Origin: Variovorax sp. TBS-050B
GTDB taxonomy: Bacteria; Pseudomonadota; Gammaproteobacteria; Burkholderiales; Burkholderiaceae_C
Assembly: GCF_029893635.1 (NCBI RefSeq)
Contig: NZ_JARXYR010000001.1
Location: 186,001 to 250,000, forward strand
Length of the DNA stretch: 64,000 nucleotides
Reading direction: 5' to 3'
Shown here piece by piece: positions 17,587 through 26,709 of this stretch; position 1 is the stretch's first letter; each line of letters starts with the position of its first letter. The translations under genes and the position numbers were made by a program. The notes under the pieces were generated by a model, which had not been told where the DNA came from, made no database searches, and worked only from the letters and a program-made list of their open reading frames with translations.

Positions 17587-18804
17587 CTAGACCACACCGG
17601 CTTCGCGCAAGCGCGCAATGTCGCCAGCCCCGAGGCCGATCTCGCCATACACCGCTGCGTTGTCCTGCCCCGTGCGCGGCCCCACCACGGGCGCGGCGCC
17701 CGCCGCGCGCCCCACGAAGCGCGGCACCGCAGCGGGCGCCGGGATCGCGCCGAGCTCCGGGTCCTGCAGCTCGACGAAGGCAGCGCGCGCGCGGAAGTGC
17801 GGGTCGTCCATCGCATCCGCGATCGAGTACACCTTGCTGAACGGCACCTCGTGCTGCGCGAGCCGCGCGGCGAGCGCATCGAGCGGATGGTGCGCCGCCC
17901 ATGCAGCGACGATGTCGTCGAGCGCCACATGGTGCTGCGTGCGCTGCAGGTTGTTATCGAAGCGCGGATCGGTCGCGAGCGCGGGCTGTTCCATCGCGGC
18001 GCAGAGGCGCATGAAGATCGGGTCCGCCGAACCCACCAGCGTGATCCAGGCGCCATCGGCCGTGCGGTAGACGTTCGAGGGCGCGGTGTAGCTCGCGCGC
18101 GAGCCGGTGCGTTCGCGTGCCACCCCGGAGAAGCGGTATTCGGCTGCGAGCGGATCGAGCAGGCGCAGCAGCGCCTCGGTGGCCGAGAGGTCGATCTCGG
18201 CGCCGCGCCGGGCATCGGGCGGCTGCGCGTTGCGTTCGGCCAGCGCGGTCGCGATCGCGAAGGCGCCGAACAGGCCGGCGATGGTGTCGCCGAGCGGGTA
18301 GTTCATGTGCTGCGGCGGGCCGCCGGGCTCGCCGCTCAGGTGCGTGAAGCCGCTCATGGCCTCGAAGATGCGCGCGAAGCCGGGCTTGCGCGCATTCGGC
18401 CCGGTCTGGCCGAAGCCCGTGAGCCGCAGCACGATGAGCCGCGGGTTGTGCGCATGCAGCGTCGCGAGGTCGAGGCCCCAGCCGTCGAGCGTGCCGGTGC
18501 GGAAGTTCTCGACCAGCACGTCGAAGCCTTCCACCAGGCGCAGGAAGATCTCGCGTCCCTCGGGCTTGCGCACGTCGAGCGAGATGCCGCGCTTGCCGCG
18601 GTTGGCGGTCTTCCAGAACAGCGCGTGGCCCTGGTGCACCGGCGCGAGACCGCGCAGCGTGTCGTTGCCGCGCGGCAGTTCGAGCTTGACGACCTCGGCA
18701 CCCATGTCGCCGCACAGCGTGGCCGCGAAGGGCGCGGCGAGCACGGTCGCCATGTCGAGGATGCGGATGCCCTGCAGCGGCAGGCCCTGCGTCGCCTGCG
18801 TCAT
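17587..18804 (-). CDS. Class III CoA-transferase (CaiB/BaiF family)
   Basis: 405 residues. The N-terminal GIRILDMATVLAAPFAATLCGDMGAEVVK is the CaiB/BaiF CoA-binding pattern. The catalytic Asp, which forms the acyl anhydride, is in YPLGDTIAGL (D173). It moves CoA between organic acids, activating a substrate. It shares one base with the stop of the upstream tctC (TGATG), and the acyl-CoA dehydrogenase lies one gene further up. The order dehydrogenase, receptor, CoA-transferase suggests import of an acid, activation to its CoA ester and desaturation. Confidence 0.92.
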   Translation of the reverse strand: MTQATQGLPLQGIRILDMATVLAAPFAATLCGDMGAEVVKLELPRGNDTLRGLAPVHQGHALFWKTANRGKRGISLDVRKPEGREIFLRLVEGFDVLVENFRTGTLDGWGLDLATLHAHNPRLIVLRLTGFGQTGPNARKPGFARIFEAMSGFTHLSGEPGGPPQHMNYPLGDTIAGLFGAFAIATALAERNAQPPDARRGAEIDLSATEALLRLLDPLAAEYRFSGVARERTGSRASYTAPSNVYRTADGAWITLVGSADPIFMRLCAAMEQPALATDPRFDNNLQRTQHHVALDDIVAAWAAHHPLDALAARLAQHEVPFSKVYSIADAMDDPHFRARAAFVELQDPELGAIPAPAAVPRFVGRAAGAAPVVGPRTGQDNAAVYGEIGLGAGDIARLREAGVV

Positions 18805-19781
18805 CACTGCGTCCTCAGGTCCACGGACTTGAGCACAGGGTCCCATGTGCGGCGGTCGGTCCTGATGCGCTCGGCCCATGCGGCCAGGCTCGGATCGAGC
18901 GGCGCCGCGCCGAGGCGCGCGAACTTCTGCTTCATCTCGGGCGTGGCGAGCACCTTGGCGAGCGCCTGGTTCAGCGTCTCGACCACCTTCTTCGGCGTGC
19001 CCTTGGGCGCGGCCAGGCCCACCCAGAGGCCGGCGTCGAAGCCCGACAGGCCGAGTTCGGCGAAGGTCGGCACCTCGGGCACGGCCGCCGAGCGGGTCTT
19101 GCCGGTCTGCGCGAGGATGCGGATCTGCCCGCCCTGCATGTAGGGCAGCGTGCCGCCGAGGTTGTTGCACATCACGGGGATGTGGCCGGCCATCAGGTCG
19201 TTGACCGCCGGCGCGTTGCCCTTGTAGGGCACATGCTGCATCCTGATGCCGCTCTGGTGGTTGACCATCTCGCAGACCAGGTGCGACGGCGTGGCGACGC
19301 CGGCCGAGCCGAACGACAGCCCGCCCGGCCTGGCCTTGCCCGTGGCGAGCAGATCGCCGAACGTGCGATAGGGCGTCTTCGCGTTGACCGCGATCACGTT
19401 GGGCAGGTCGGCCACGAGACCGACGCCGACGAAGTCGTCGACCGGATCCCACTTGAGCTCCTTGTGCACGTAGGGCAGGAAGACGTTGGAGAGGCCCGCC
19501 ATCAGCAGCGTGTAGCCGTCGGGTGCGGCTTTGGCGACGAACTCGGAGCCGATCAGGCTGCCCGCACCGGGCTTGTTCTCGACCACGATCTGCTGGCCGA
19601 GCGCGGTGCCCAGGTCGACGGCGAGCGCGCGCGCCACCAGATCGGTGCTGCCCGCGGCGGGGAAGGGCACGATGAGCTTGATCGGCTGCTCGGGGTACAC
19701 CGCGTGCGCGGCGCCGGCCGACAGCGCGGCCGCGGCGAGCAGGCCGGCAAGACGGGAAGAAAGAGCGGAGCGGGAAGTCAT
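18804..19781 (-). CDS. TctC/Bug family periplasmic receptor
   Basis: 325 residues. The signal peptide ends GAAHAVY. Motifs are IKLIVPFPAAGSTDLVAR, VVENKPGAGSLIG and HVPYKGNAPAVNDLMAGH. In the ligand region, NVFLPYVHKELKWDP is unlike the other receptors in the window. It sits between genes for acyl-CoA metabolism, so the ligand is probably a carboxylic acid destined for a CoA ester. 106 bases separate it from the acyl-CoA dehydrogenase stop, which could hold a weak internal promoter. Confidence 0.9.
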   Translation of the reverse strand: MTSRSALSSRLAGLLAAAALSAGAAHAVYPEQPIKLIVPFPAAGSTDLVARALAVDLGTALGQQIVVENKPGAGSLIGSEFVAKAAPDGYTLLMAGLSNVFLPYVHKELKWDPVDDFVGVGLVADLPNVIAVNAKTPYRTFGDLLATGKARPGGLSFGSAGVATPSHLVCEMVNHQSGIRMQHVPYKGNAPAVNDLMAGHIPVMCNNLGGTLPYMQGGQIRILAQTGKTRSAAVPEVPTFAELGLSGFDAGLWVGLAAPKGTPKKVVETLNQALAKVLATPEMKQKFARLGAAPLDPSLAAWAERIRTDRRTWDPVLKSVDLRTQ

Positions 19782-19887
19782 CGGGCGTTGTCTCTGGTGC
19801 GGTGGGATGAAAGGAAGCGGCGGCCGGGCACGGCGCGGTGCAGCTTGCGCTGGACCGGCGCGGGGCCACCCGCCACGTCGAGCCGGT

Positions 19888-21054
19888 TCACGGCCGTTCG
19901 CCTTCCGCGTGCTCGCGCAGCGCGAGCTTCGCGATGTTGAGCTGGTGGATCTGGCTCGTGCCCTCGTAGAGCCGGAACAGCCGCACGTCGCGGTAGTAGC
20001 GCTCGATGGGGCTGAAATCGGCGATGTAGCCCGCGCCGCCGAACATCTGCACACAGCGGTCGGCCACGCGGCCGCACATCTCGGAGGCGAAGTACTTGCA
20101 CATCGATGCCGAGAGCGCCACGTCCTCGCCGCGGTCGCGTGCGCGCGCGGCTTCGAGGATCATCGAGTGCGCCGCGAAGATCTCGGTGCGGCAGTCGGCG
20201 ATCAGGGCCTGCACGAGCTGGAAGTTCGCCACCGGCTGGCCGAACTGCTCGCGCCGCGTGGCGTGCGCGATCGCCAGGTCGAGCATGCGGATCGCGGGCC
20301 CGGTGCACAGCGCGGCCAGGTGCAGGCGCTGCTTGTTGAGCACCTTCATCACGGTCTTGAAGCCCGCGCCTTCCTCACCGCCGATCAGGTGGCTGGCCGG
20401 CACGCGGCAGTGCTCGAAATGCACGTCGGACACCGGCGATCCTGCCTGTCCCATCTTGCGGTAGGGCGCACCCGTGCGCAGGCCCGGCCCGCGTTCGACC
20501 AGGAAGGCACTGAGCCCGGCATGGCCGCGGCTGCCTTCGCCGGTGCGCGCGATCACGGTGAACACGTCCGCGAGCGGCGCGTTGGTGATGAAGCACTTGC
20601 TGCCGTCGAGCACGTAGTGGTCGCCCTCGCGGCGGGCGGTGGTGCGGATGTTGGTCGCCTCGGAGCCGGCGTCGGGTTCGGTCAGTGCGAGGCAGCCGGT
20701 CAGCTCGCCGCTCGCCATGCGCGGCAGCCAGCGCTCCTTCTGCCACGGCGTGCCGTCGGCCACCAGCGCCTCGGAGCCGATGCCGGTGTTGGTGCCCACG
20801 CGCGCGCGCAGCGCCACCGAGGCCTGTGAGAGTTCCATCGCGCAGAGCACCAGTTCCTCGGTGCTCAGGCCCAGGCCGCCGTGCGCCTCGGGAATGCTCC
20901 AGCCGAAGTAGCCCTTGCGGCGCAGTCGTTCGACCACGGCTTCGGGGATCTCTCCGGTGCGGTCCACCTCGTCCTCGAGCGGATGCCAGGTGGTGCGCAC
21001 GAAGGCGCGGATGTCGTCGAGGAGGGCGTCGAGTCGTCGGGGGTCGCGGATCAT
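19888..21054 (-). CDS. Acyl-CoA dehydrogenase
   Basis: 388 residues from MIRDPRRLD. Earlier in-frame starts exist (for example MRNTCPAAVD) but add no family-like sequence. It shows the acyl-CoA dehydrogenase signature CLALTEPDAGSEATNIRT (flavin-binding middle domain) and the catalytic base in YEGTSQI (E364). It introduces an alpha-beta double bond into an acyl-CoA using FAD and passes electrons to ETF. First gene of a leftward set with tctC and the CoA-transferase, divergent from an IclR regulator. Confidence 0.93.
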   Translation of the reverse strand: MIRDPRRLDALLDDIRAFVRTTWHPLEDEVDRTGEIPEAVVERLRRKGYFGWSIPEAHGGLGLSTEELVLCAMELSQASVALRARVGTNTGIGSEALVADGTPWQKERWLPRMASGELTGCLALTEPDAGSEATNIRTTARREGDHYVLDGSKCFITNAPLADVFTVIARTGEGSRGHAGLSAFLVERGPGLRTGAPYRKMGQAGSPVSDVHFEHCRVPASHLIGGEEGAGFKTVMKVLNKQRLHLAALCTGPAIRMLDLAIAHATRREQFGQPVANFQLVQALIADCRTEIFAAHSMILEAARARDRGEDVALSASMCKYFASEMCGRVADRCVQMFGGAGYIADFSPIERYYRDVRLFRLYEGTSQIHQLNIAKLALREHAEGERP

Positions 21055-21118
21055 GCGGCGGACTGTAGGTCGAAGGTCGACAGCCGCCGGGCAGGTGTTT
21101 CGCATATTGGAATCGTGA

Positions 21119-21136
21119 TGCGCATGCGCATGCGCA
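21119..21136. promoter_or_regulatory. 18-base perfect palindrome in the IclR/acyl-CoA dehydrogenase promoter region
   Basis: TGCGCATGCGCATGCGCA reads the same on both strands. It lies between the divergent starts at 21054 and 21161, the natural place for an IclR-type operator controlling both directions. It can also be seen as overlapping GCATGC units. Confidence 0.5.
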
Positions 21137-21160
21137 AGCCGCCATGCAGAATGCGGACCC

Positions 21161-21985
21161 ATGCGCGCAGACCGGCCGATGCACCAGCTCAAGGACCAGC
21201 AGGACCTGCGCCGCGTGCGCGCGGCCGATCCGGACTTCTCGGGCACGCTGGCCAAGGGGCTCATGATCCTGCAGAGCTTCGTGCGCGACCCGCGCGCGCA
21301 TGCCAACAGCGAGTTCGCCGACCGCCTGGGCCTGCCGCGGCCCACCGTGAGCCGCCTGTGCCGCAGCCTGCAGGCGCTGGGCTTCCTCGACCACGACGAG
21401 CGGCTCGACCGCTACTTCATCGGCCCGGCCGCGGTGGCGCTCGGCTATCCCTACGTGATCAACACGCCGCTGCTGCCGCAGCTGCGCCCCGCGATGCAGT
21501 CGATGGCGGACCGCTTCGAGGGCGCGGTGTCGGTGGGCGTGACGATGGACCTCGACGTGGTCTATGTCGAGACCTGCGCGCACGAGCAGGGCACGCTGAA
21601 GCGCCCCGGCGTGGGCGCGGTGCGCGGCATCGTCGAGACCGCGATGGGCCGCGCCTGGCTCGCGCAACTCCCGGCCGCCGAGCGCAACCGCTTTCTCGCG
21701 CGCGCGAAGCGCGAGCGCACCGACGAGTACGCGCGCAGCAGCGAAGGCCTCAAGGCCAGCCTCGCGAACCACGGCAAGCGCGGCTTCGCCATCAACATGG
21801 GCGACGCCGGCCTCGGCGTGCTCGCGGTGGGCGTGGCCTCGAACATCCGCTACGGCCCGCGGCGGCTGCTGTTCAACTGCGCGGTGCCCGGCTACCGCGC
21901 GAAGTCGGCCGACCTCGTGAAGACCATCGGGCCGGCGCTGGTGCAGCTGGTCAACATGGCGGACCGGCAGGTGGGCCTGCGTTAG
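21161..21985 (+). CDS. IclR-family transcriptional regulator
   Basis: 274 residues. After a short N-terminal extension comes the winged helix-turn-helix (TLAKGLMILQSF, then FADRLGLPRPTVSRLCRSLQALGFL) and the effector domain with RGIVETAMGRAWLA. This wording (RGIVETA-x-GRA) is shared with IclR proteins that sit next to Bug receptors. The start could be 21161 or the Met at 21179. It is divergent from the acyl-CoA dehydrogenase operon, its probable target. Confidence 0.88.
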   Translation: MRADRPMHQLKDQQDLRRVRAADPDFSGTLAKGLMILQSFVRDPRAHANSEFADRLGLPRPTVSRLCRSLQALGFLDHDERLDRYFIGPAAVALGYPYVINTPLLPQLRPAMQSMADRFEGAVSVGVTMDLDVVYVETCAHEQGTLKRPGVGAVRGIVETAMGRAWLAQLPAAERNRFLARAKRERTDEYARSSEGLKASLANHGKRGFAINMGDAGLGVLAVGVASNIRYGPRRLLFNCAVPGYRAKSADLVKTIGPALVQLVNMADRQVGLR

Positions 21986-22079
21986 GGCGCTTCCGACGCC
22001 GCCAGAAGCCCCGCGCCTACGCGCCGCCGGTCGCCCCGCGTCAAAGCTCCCGGCTTCGATCACGACCCAGGAGCCCGCC

Positions 22080-22733
22080 ATCGCCGCCGAGAACGCGCTG
22101 CTCGTCTGTCCCGGATGGGACGACCACGGCCGCCCGCAGTACGAGAAGCTCAAGGCCGAGCTCACCGGCCTCGGCTGGCGCTGCCGCCGCGCTCGCCTGC
22201 CCGACGCCGACTGGCGCGACGACGAGCGCGCGGGCGTGGTGCCGCGCGACAGCCTCGCGCAGGTGGAGGAGGACCACGACGCGCTGCTGCACGGCATGGG
22301 CCGTGCGCCGCGCTGCGTCGCGGTGCTGGGCTTCAGCTACGGCGGCTACATGGCGGCGCTGCTCACCTCGGTGCGCCGCGTCAACCGGCTGGTGCTGCGC
22401 TCGCCCGCGCTCTATCCGGACCACGACTGGAACGCGCCCAAGGTCGCGCTCGACGAGGCCGAGCTGCGTGCGTTCCGTGCGCGCGTGCATGCGCCGTCGG
22501 AGAACCGCGCGCTCGGCTGCTGCGCGGCGTTCGAGGGCGACGTGCTGCTCGTCGCCTCGGAAAAGGACGAAGTGATTCCGCCGCCGGTGATCGAGAGCTA
22601 CCGCGCGGCCTTCGGCCGGGCGCGCTCGTTCGCCTTCTTCATGCTGCCCGGCGCCGACCACGCGCTCAGCGACGACCGCCACAAGGCGCTCTACCACCGC
22701 CGCGTGGTCGAGTGGCTCGGGCAGACCGCCTGA
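22080..22733 (+). CDS. Alpha/beta hydrolase with a probable ATC start (or lost start codon)
   Basis: The frame encodes a small alpha/beta hydrolase. An early strand LLVCPGWDDHG and the nucleophile elbow LGFSYGGYMAA are followed by the acid in ASEKDEVIPP and the final histidine in LPGADHALS. No ATG, GTG or TTG occurs in frame before 22236, which would cut off the first strand and its oxyanion region. An AGGAG site at 22069-22073 stands six bases before ATC at 22080, exactly where the protein should begin. Either ATC is used as a start, or an ATG has changed to ATC by mutation or sequencing error. About 217 residues. Substrate unknown. Confidence 0.7.
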   Translation: MAAENALLVCPGWDDHGRPQYEKLKAELTGLGWRCRRARLPDADWRDDERAGVVPRDSLAQVEEDHDALLHGMGRAPRCVAVLGFSYGGYMAALLTSVRRVNRLVLRSPALYPDHDWNAPKVALDEAELRAFRARVHAPSENRALGCCAAFEGDVLLVASEKDEVIPPPVIESYRAAFGRARSFAFFMLPGADHALSDDRHKALYHRRVVEWLGQTA

Positions 22734-22834
22734 GCGCCCGGGCCGCGCCGACCCCGCGAGCGGAACCCGTCCGACACGGCACGGCGGGGCTGCGGTTCAG
22801 CGTGGAGCCCAGCAAAGCACCAGGAGATGCCGCC

Positions 22835-23212
22835 ATGGCCCATTCATCCTCATCCGATCCCGCCACCAGCCATCCCGCGCCCTCGCCGGAAGATCTCAAG
22901 CGCGCGGCCGATACCTTCACCGAAGGGCCCAATGTCGAAGCGAGCCCGTGGGAACTTCAGGCCGCACGCGGCGAGACGCCGCGCGAGGGCCGGCATGCGG
23001 ACGACGCACTCGACTGGGACGAGTTCCGCCAGCGCTACGACGCATGGAAGGACGCCACCGTGCGCTTCGAGGCCGAGGTGCGCGCCATGGCGGACGGCGA
23101 TCCGGCGGCGCGGCCGCGCGCGCAGCAGCTCGCGATCGAACTCGCGCGGCTGCACCACGCGTTCATGGAATCGACGCAGCCTTACTTCCAGGCCTCGAAG
23201 GTCGACGGCTGA
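22835..23212 (+). CDS. Small hydrophilic protein of unknown function
   Basis: 125 residues, starting after AGGAGATGCCGCC. A Ser/Pro-rich N-terminus leads into charged, helix-prone sequence (WDEFRQRYDAWKDATVRFEAEVRAM, given only as an example of its nature, near residues 61-85) with many Arg, Glu and Asp. No signal peptide, membrane segment or Cys. I do not recognise a family. The frame extends upstream over the hydrolase gene, but the ribosome site fixes this start. Confidence 0.6.
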   Translation: MAHSSSSDPATSHPAPSPEDLKRAADTFTEGPNVEASPWELQAARGETPREGRHADDALDWDEFRQRYDAWKDATVRFEAEVRAMADGDPAARPRAQQLAIELARLHHAFMESTQPYFQASKVDG

Positions 23213-23488
23213 GGGCCAGGCGGGCCCGGGCGGTGCCGCCGCCCAAGGCATAGGCACGCGTTCCCGGCTTCTTTTGTGAACTTTCTCTCGACAAGCCCGA
23301 GATGATGCTGCCAAAAACTAACAGTAGTTAGCCAACGAAGCGAACTAGTTCACATTTCATGCGCGCATCCGGCGCCGAATGTCGGGCAGTCGACAAAGCG
23401 GGACAAACACGCCCAGCGCAAAGCGACACGCAAGTAGACGATCGCGGCCTCATCTTTCTGGGGCCGGGCGGCCTGACCGCCGGACGAT
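23213..23488. other. Autotransporter upstream region
   Basis: 276 bases without a gene. The AT-richer part (23265-23360) has CTAAC/GTTAG arms with a four-base loop (23318-23331), a GAACTAGTTC palindrome (23342-23351), and a wider TGTGAAC (23275-23281) to GTTCACA (23348-23354) inverted pair. These look like regulatory dyads for the autotransporter gene. Confidence 0.35.
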
Positions 23489-26400
23489 ATGAACACCTAC
23501 TTTCGCAGTGTCTACAACGAAGCATTGGGTACATGGGTCGCGGCGAGCGAGCTCTGCGCCGCGCGCGGCAAGAAGGCCTCCGGCCTGGCGCTCGGCACCG
23601 TTCTGCTGGCCGCGGTCGCGGCGACGCCCGCCTGGGCGGTGAACGAATGCGGCGCCGTCGCGGCGGGCGGCACGGCCATCTGCAACGGCGACGGCACGCC
23701 TGCGACCGACGCGGCGCCGTATGCGGCCGGCATCTTCTATTCGAGCCAGGACGCGAAGATCGTGCTCGACGCTGGCGCGGGCACCCTGACCGTGCAGCCC
23801 GCCACGCCGTTGATCGCCGTCGCCAGCCGCGGCGGCGCAGGCGTGGGCACGCGCGAGGTGCAGATCAACGGTGACGTGCGCATCACGACCATGGCGGGCA
23901 CGGCGGGCGGTCCGACCATCGGCGCGCAGGCCTACCAGCAGCAGGGCGGCAACGCGCTCGTGGTGCAGAACGGCGGTTCCATCACCGCGGTCGGCCAGAA
24001 CGCCTTCGGCATCGCGGTGCGCACCGACGGCGGCGGCACCGCGACCGCGATCCAGAACGGCGGCAGCATCTCCACGACCGGCACGGGCGGCAACGGCGTG
24101 GCCCTGTTCTCCGAAACCTACAGCACGGGCGCTGCGGTCTCGACGCAGAACGGCGGCACCATCGCCACCAACGGCTCGCACGCGGCCTATGCGCTCGCGC
24201 GCGGCAACGGCAGCGCAACGGCCACGCAGACCGGCGGCACCATCCACGCCGAGTCCACCACCTTCGTCAACGCCGGCATCGTGGCCCAGACACTGGGCAC
24301 CGGCGATGCGCGCGCCACGCAGAGCGGGGGCACGATCGTCACCAGCAGCCAGGGCGGCGCGATCGGCGCGGTGGCGAGCGGCAGCGGCAATGCCTGGGCC
24401 GAGCAGGCCGGCGGCAGCGTGAGCTCGACCGGCAGCAACGCGGCCGCGGTGGCCGCCTCGGCGGCGGGCGCCGGCAATGCCACCGTGGTGCAGGCGGCGG
24501 GCCTCACGGCCTCGGCCACCGGCGCCAACAGCAACGGCCTGAACGCCCGCGCCGCCGGCACCGGCCGCTACGCGGTGTCGGCCGCGGGCTCGGTGACCGG
24601 CGGCTCCGGCAGCAACGCGGCGGCGGTGCACACCGGGGGCGCGGCGGGCGGCACGATCGACATCGCGGCCAGCGCCACGCTCGACGGCTCGCGCTCCGGC
24701 ATCGCAGTCATCGACGAGGACGGCGCGGTCGCGCTCACGACCGCGGGCACGCTGACCGGCCACATCCTCACGCGCGGCGGCAACGACGCGATCCAGCTGG
24801 TCGGCGGCTCGGTCGCGGGCCAGGTGGATGCGGGCAGCGGCGACGACCGCTTCGCCTGGTCGGGCGGCAGCCTCTCGGGCGGCTTCCTCGGCGGCGACGG
24901 TTCCGACACCGCGCTGGTGACCGCGCCGGCCTACAACGGCAGCCAGCTGCTCGACGGCGGCGACGATGCCTCGGCCGCCGACGGCTTCGTCGACCGGCTC
25001 ACGCTGCAAGGCGCGACCGTCACCGCGGGCGGCGACACGCTGCGCAACTGGGAGTCGATCACGCTCGACAACACCCGTCTCACGCTGGCCGGTGCACCGC
25101 TCACGGTGGGCGCGGGCACCGACGGCGCCGGCGCGCCGCTGGGCCTGTTCATCCAGCCCAACAGCAGCGTCTCGATGGGCCAGCAGGCCTTCACGATCAC
25201 GGGCGACCTGCACAACGCCGGCCTGCTGGACCTGCGCAACCCGGCCGGCCTGCCCGGCAACGTGCTGAGCCTCTACGGCAACTACGCGGGCGCCAACGGC
25301 ATCGTGCGCATCAACACCGCGCTCGGCGGCGATGCGAGCGCGACCGACAAGCTGGTGGTCAACGGCAGCACCAGCGGTGTCACGCGCGTGCTGGTGGCCA
25401 ATGCCGGCGGTGCGGGCGCCGCCACCCTCAACGGCATCCAGGTGGTGCAGGTCACGGGCACCTCGAGCGAGGGCAACTTCGTGCTCGCCGCGCCGGTGCA
25501 GGCCGGCGCCTACGAATACGGGCTGCACCGCGGCGGCCGCATCGACGGCGACGCCAACAGCTTCTACCTGAGCAGCGTCTACAACACGCCCGCACCCGTG
25601 CCGGTGCCCGGAGCGGCGCCCGCGCCGGCGCCCGCGCCGCTGCCGGTGCCCGCGCCCGAGGTGTTCCGCCCCGCGGTGGCGGGCTACGTGCTCGGCCAGG
25701 CGGCCACGGCCGAACTCGGCCTGGGCCTGCTCGGCAGCCTGCACAAGCGCGTGGGCGAACAGCAGACGCTCAAGTGGGACCATTGCGGCTGCGGCGACAA
25801 GGCGCCCGACGACCAGCTCTGGATGCGCCTGCATGCCCAGCGCCTCGACGTCGACGGCAAGCGCCAGTTCGGCTTCGAGCAGGAGATGCAGTACTTCCAG
25901 ATCGGCAAGGACCTCGCCGTGCGCTACGGCGCCGATCCCGCCGACCGCTCGCGCAGCCACACCGGCATCAGCCTCGGCTACGGCCGCAACCAGGTGGACT
26001 TCAACGACCGCCGCCGCGGCGCGGCCGGCATGGGCTACGACACCGGCCGCATGAAGGGCGAGATGCTCACGCTCGGCGCCTACCACACGCGCTATGCCGA
26101 CAACGGCAGCTACCTCGACCTGGTCGGCCAACTCCATGCGGTGCGCAACAAGTACGTCGACCGCTTCGGCGGCGAGGCGCGGCAGAAGGGCAGCGGCGTC
26201 GGGCTCAGCGTCGAGGTCGGCCGGCCCTGGCAGATCGGCGAGAGCCAGTGGCTGATCGAGCCGCAGGCGCAGCTGAGCTATCAGCTCACGCGCTACCGCG
26301 GCTTTGCCGACGGCGTGTCGTCGGTCGACGGCTTCACGAGCCAGAGCCTGCGCGGCCGCATCGGCGCCCGCCTGGCGTGGAACGACAAGGCCGAGCGCGG

Positions 26401-26662
26401 CGAAAAGCTCGTGCGCACCAACACCTTCTACGTTACGGCCAACATCCTGCACGAGTTCAAGGATCCCCAGGGCGTGACCATCGGCGGCACCACGGTCAGC
26501 GAGGACTGGGGCAAGAAGACCTGGGCCGAACTCGGCGTGGGCGCGCAGTTCCCGCTGAGCAAGGCCGCGTACGTCTACGGCGGCCTGCAGTACCAGCGCT
26601 CGCTCGGCGGCAGCCAGCGCGAAGGCGTGTCGGGCCAGCTCGGCGTGCGCGTGGCGTGGTGA
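23489..26662 (+). CDS. Autotransporter (type Va) with beta-helix repeats
   Basis: 1057 residues. The N-terminus (MNTYFRSVYNEALGTWVAASE) is an extended signal peptide region, with cleavage probably after A50. The passenger (about 51-700) includes about seven degenerate units of about 28 residues at roughly 155-362, each starting Q-x-[GA]G-[ST]-[IV], the pattern of a right-handed beta helix. A Pro/Ala/Val linker (about 701-727) precedes the C-terminal beta-barrel, which ends in Trp as outer-membrane barrels do. A Cys-Gly-Cys just before the barrel is unusual. No protease motif was seen, so adhesion or aggregation is more likely. Confidence 0.92.
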   Translation: MNTYFRSVYNEALGTWVAASELCAARGKKASGLALGTVLLAAVAATPAWAVNECGAVAAGGTAICNGDGTPATDAAPYAAGIFYSSQDAKIVLDAGAGTLTVQPATPLIAVASRGGAGVGTREVQINGDVRITTMAGTAGGPTIGAQAYQQQGGNALVVQNGGSITAVGQNAFGIAVRTDGGGTATAIQNGGSISTTGTGGNGVALFSETYSTGAAVSTQNGGTIATNGSHAAYALARGNGSATATQTGGTIHAESTTFVNAGIVAQTLGTGDARATQSGGTIVTSSQGGAIGAVASGSGNAWAEQAGGSVSSTGSNAAAVAASAAGAGNATVVQAAGLTASATGANSNGLNARAAGTGRYAVSAAGSVTGGSGSNAAAVHTGGAAGGTIDIAASATLDGSRSGIAVIDEDGAVALTTAGTLTGHILTRGGNDAIQLVGGSVAGQVDAGSGDDRFAWSGGSLSGGFLGGDGSDTALVTAPAYNGSQLLDGGDDASAADGFVDRLTLQGATVTAGGDTLRNWESITLDNTRLTLAGAPLTVGAGTDGAGAPLGLFIQPNSSVSMGQQAFTITGDLHNAGLLDLRNPAGLPGNVLSLYGNYAGANGIVRINTALGGDASATDKLVVNGSTSGVTRVLVANAGGAGAATLNGIQVVQVTGTSSEGNFVLAAPVQAGAYEYGLHRGGRIDGDANSFYLSSVYNTPAPVPVPGAAPAPAPAPLPVPAPEVFRPAVAGYVLGQAATAELGLGLLGSLHKRVGEQQTLKWDHCGCGDKAPDDQLWMRLHAQRLDVDGKRQFGFEQEMQYFQIGKDLAVRYGADPADRSRSHTGISLGYGRNQVDFNDRRRGAAGMGYDTGRMKGEMLTLGAYHTRYADNGSYLDLVGQLHAVRNKYVDRFGGEARQKGSGVGLSVEVGRPWQIGESQWLIEPQAQLSYQLTRYRGFADGVSSVDGFTSQSLRGRIGARLAWNDKAERGEKLVRTNTFYVTANILHEFKDPQGVTIGGTTVSEDWGKKTWAELGVGAQFPLSKAAYVYGGLQYQRSLGGSQREGVSGQLGVRVAW

Positions 26663-26709
26663 GCGGCGCGAGCACCCCATCGATCAACGGAACACGAAGG
26701 ACTCCAGCC

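Noticed and set aside
23221..23290. Possible terminator after the small unknown gene (GGGCGG/CCGCCC stem)
   Set aside because: The stem is not followed closely by a T-run, so support is too weak to list.
23450..26680. 1076-codon open frame on the minus strand opposite the autotransporter
   Set aside because: Repetitive Ala/Arg/Val composition that mirrors the autotransporter repeats; no signal, domain or ribosome site.
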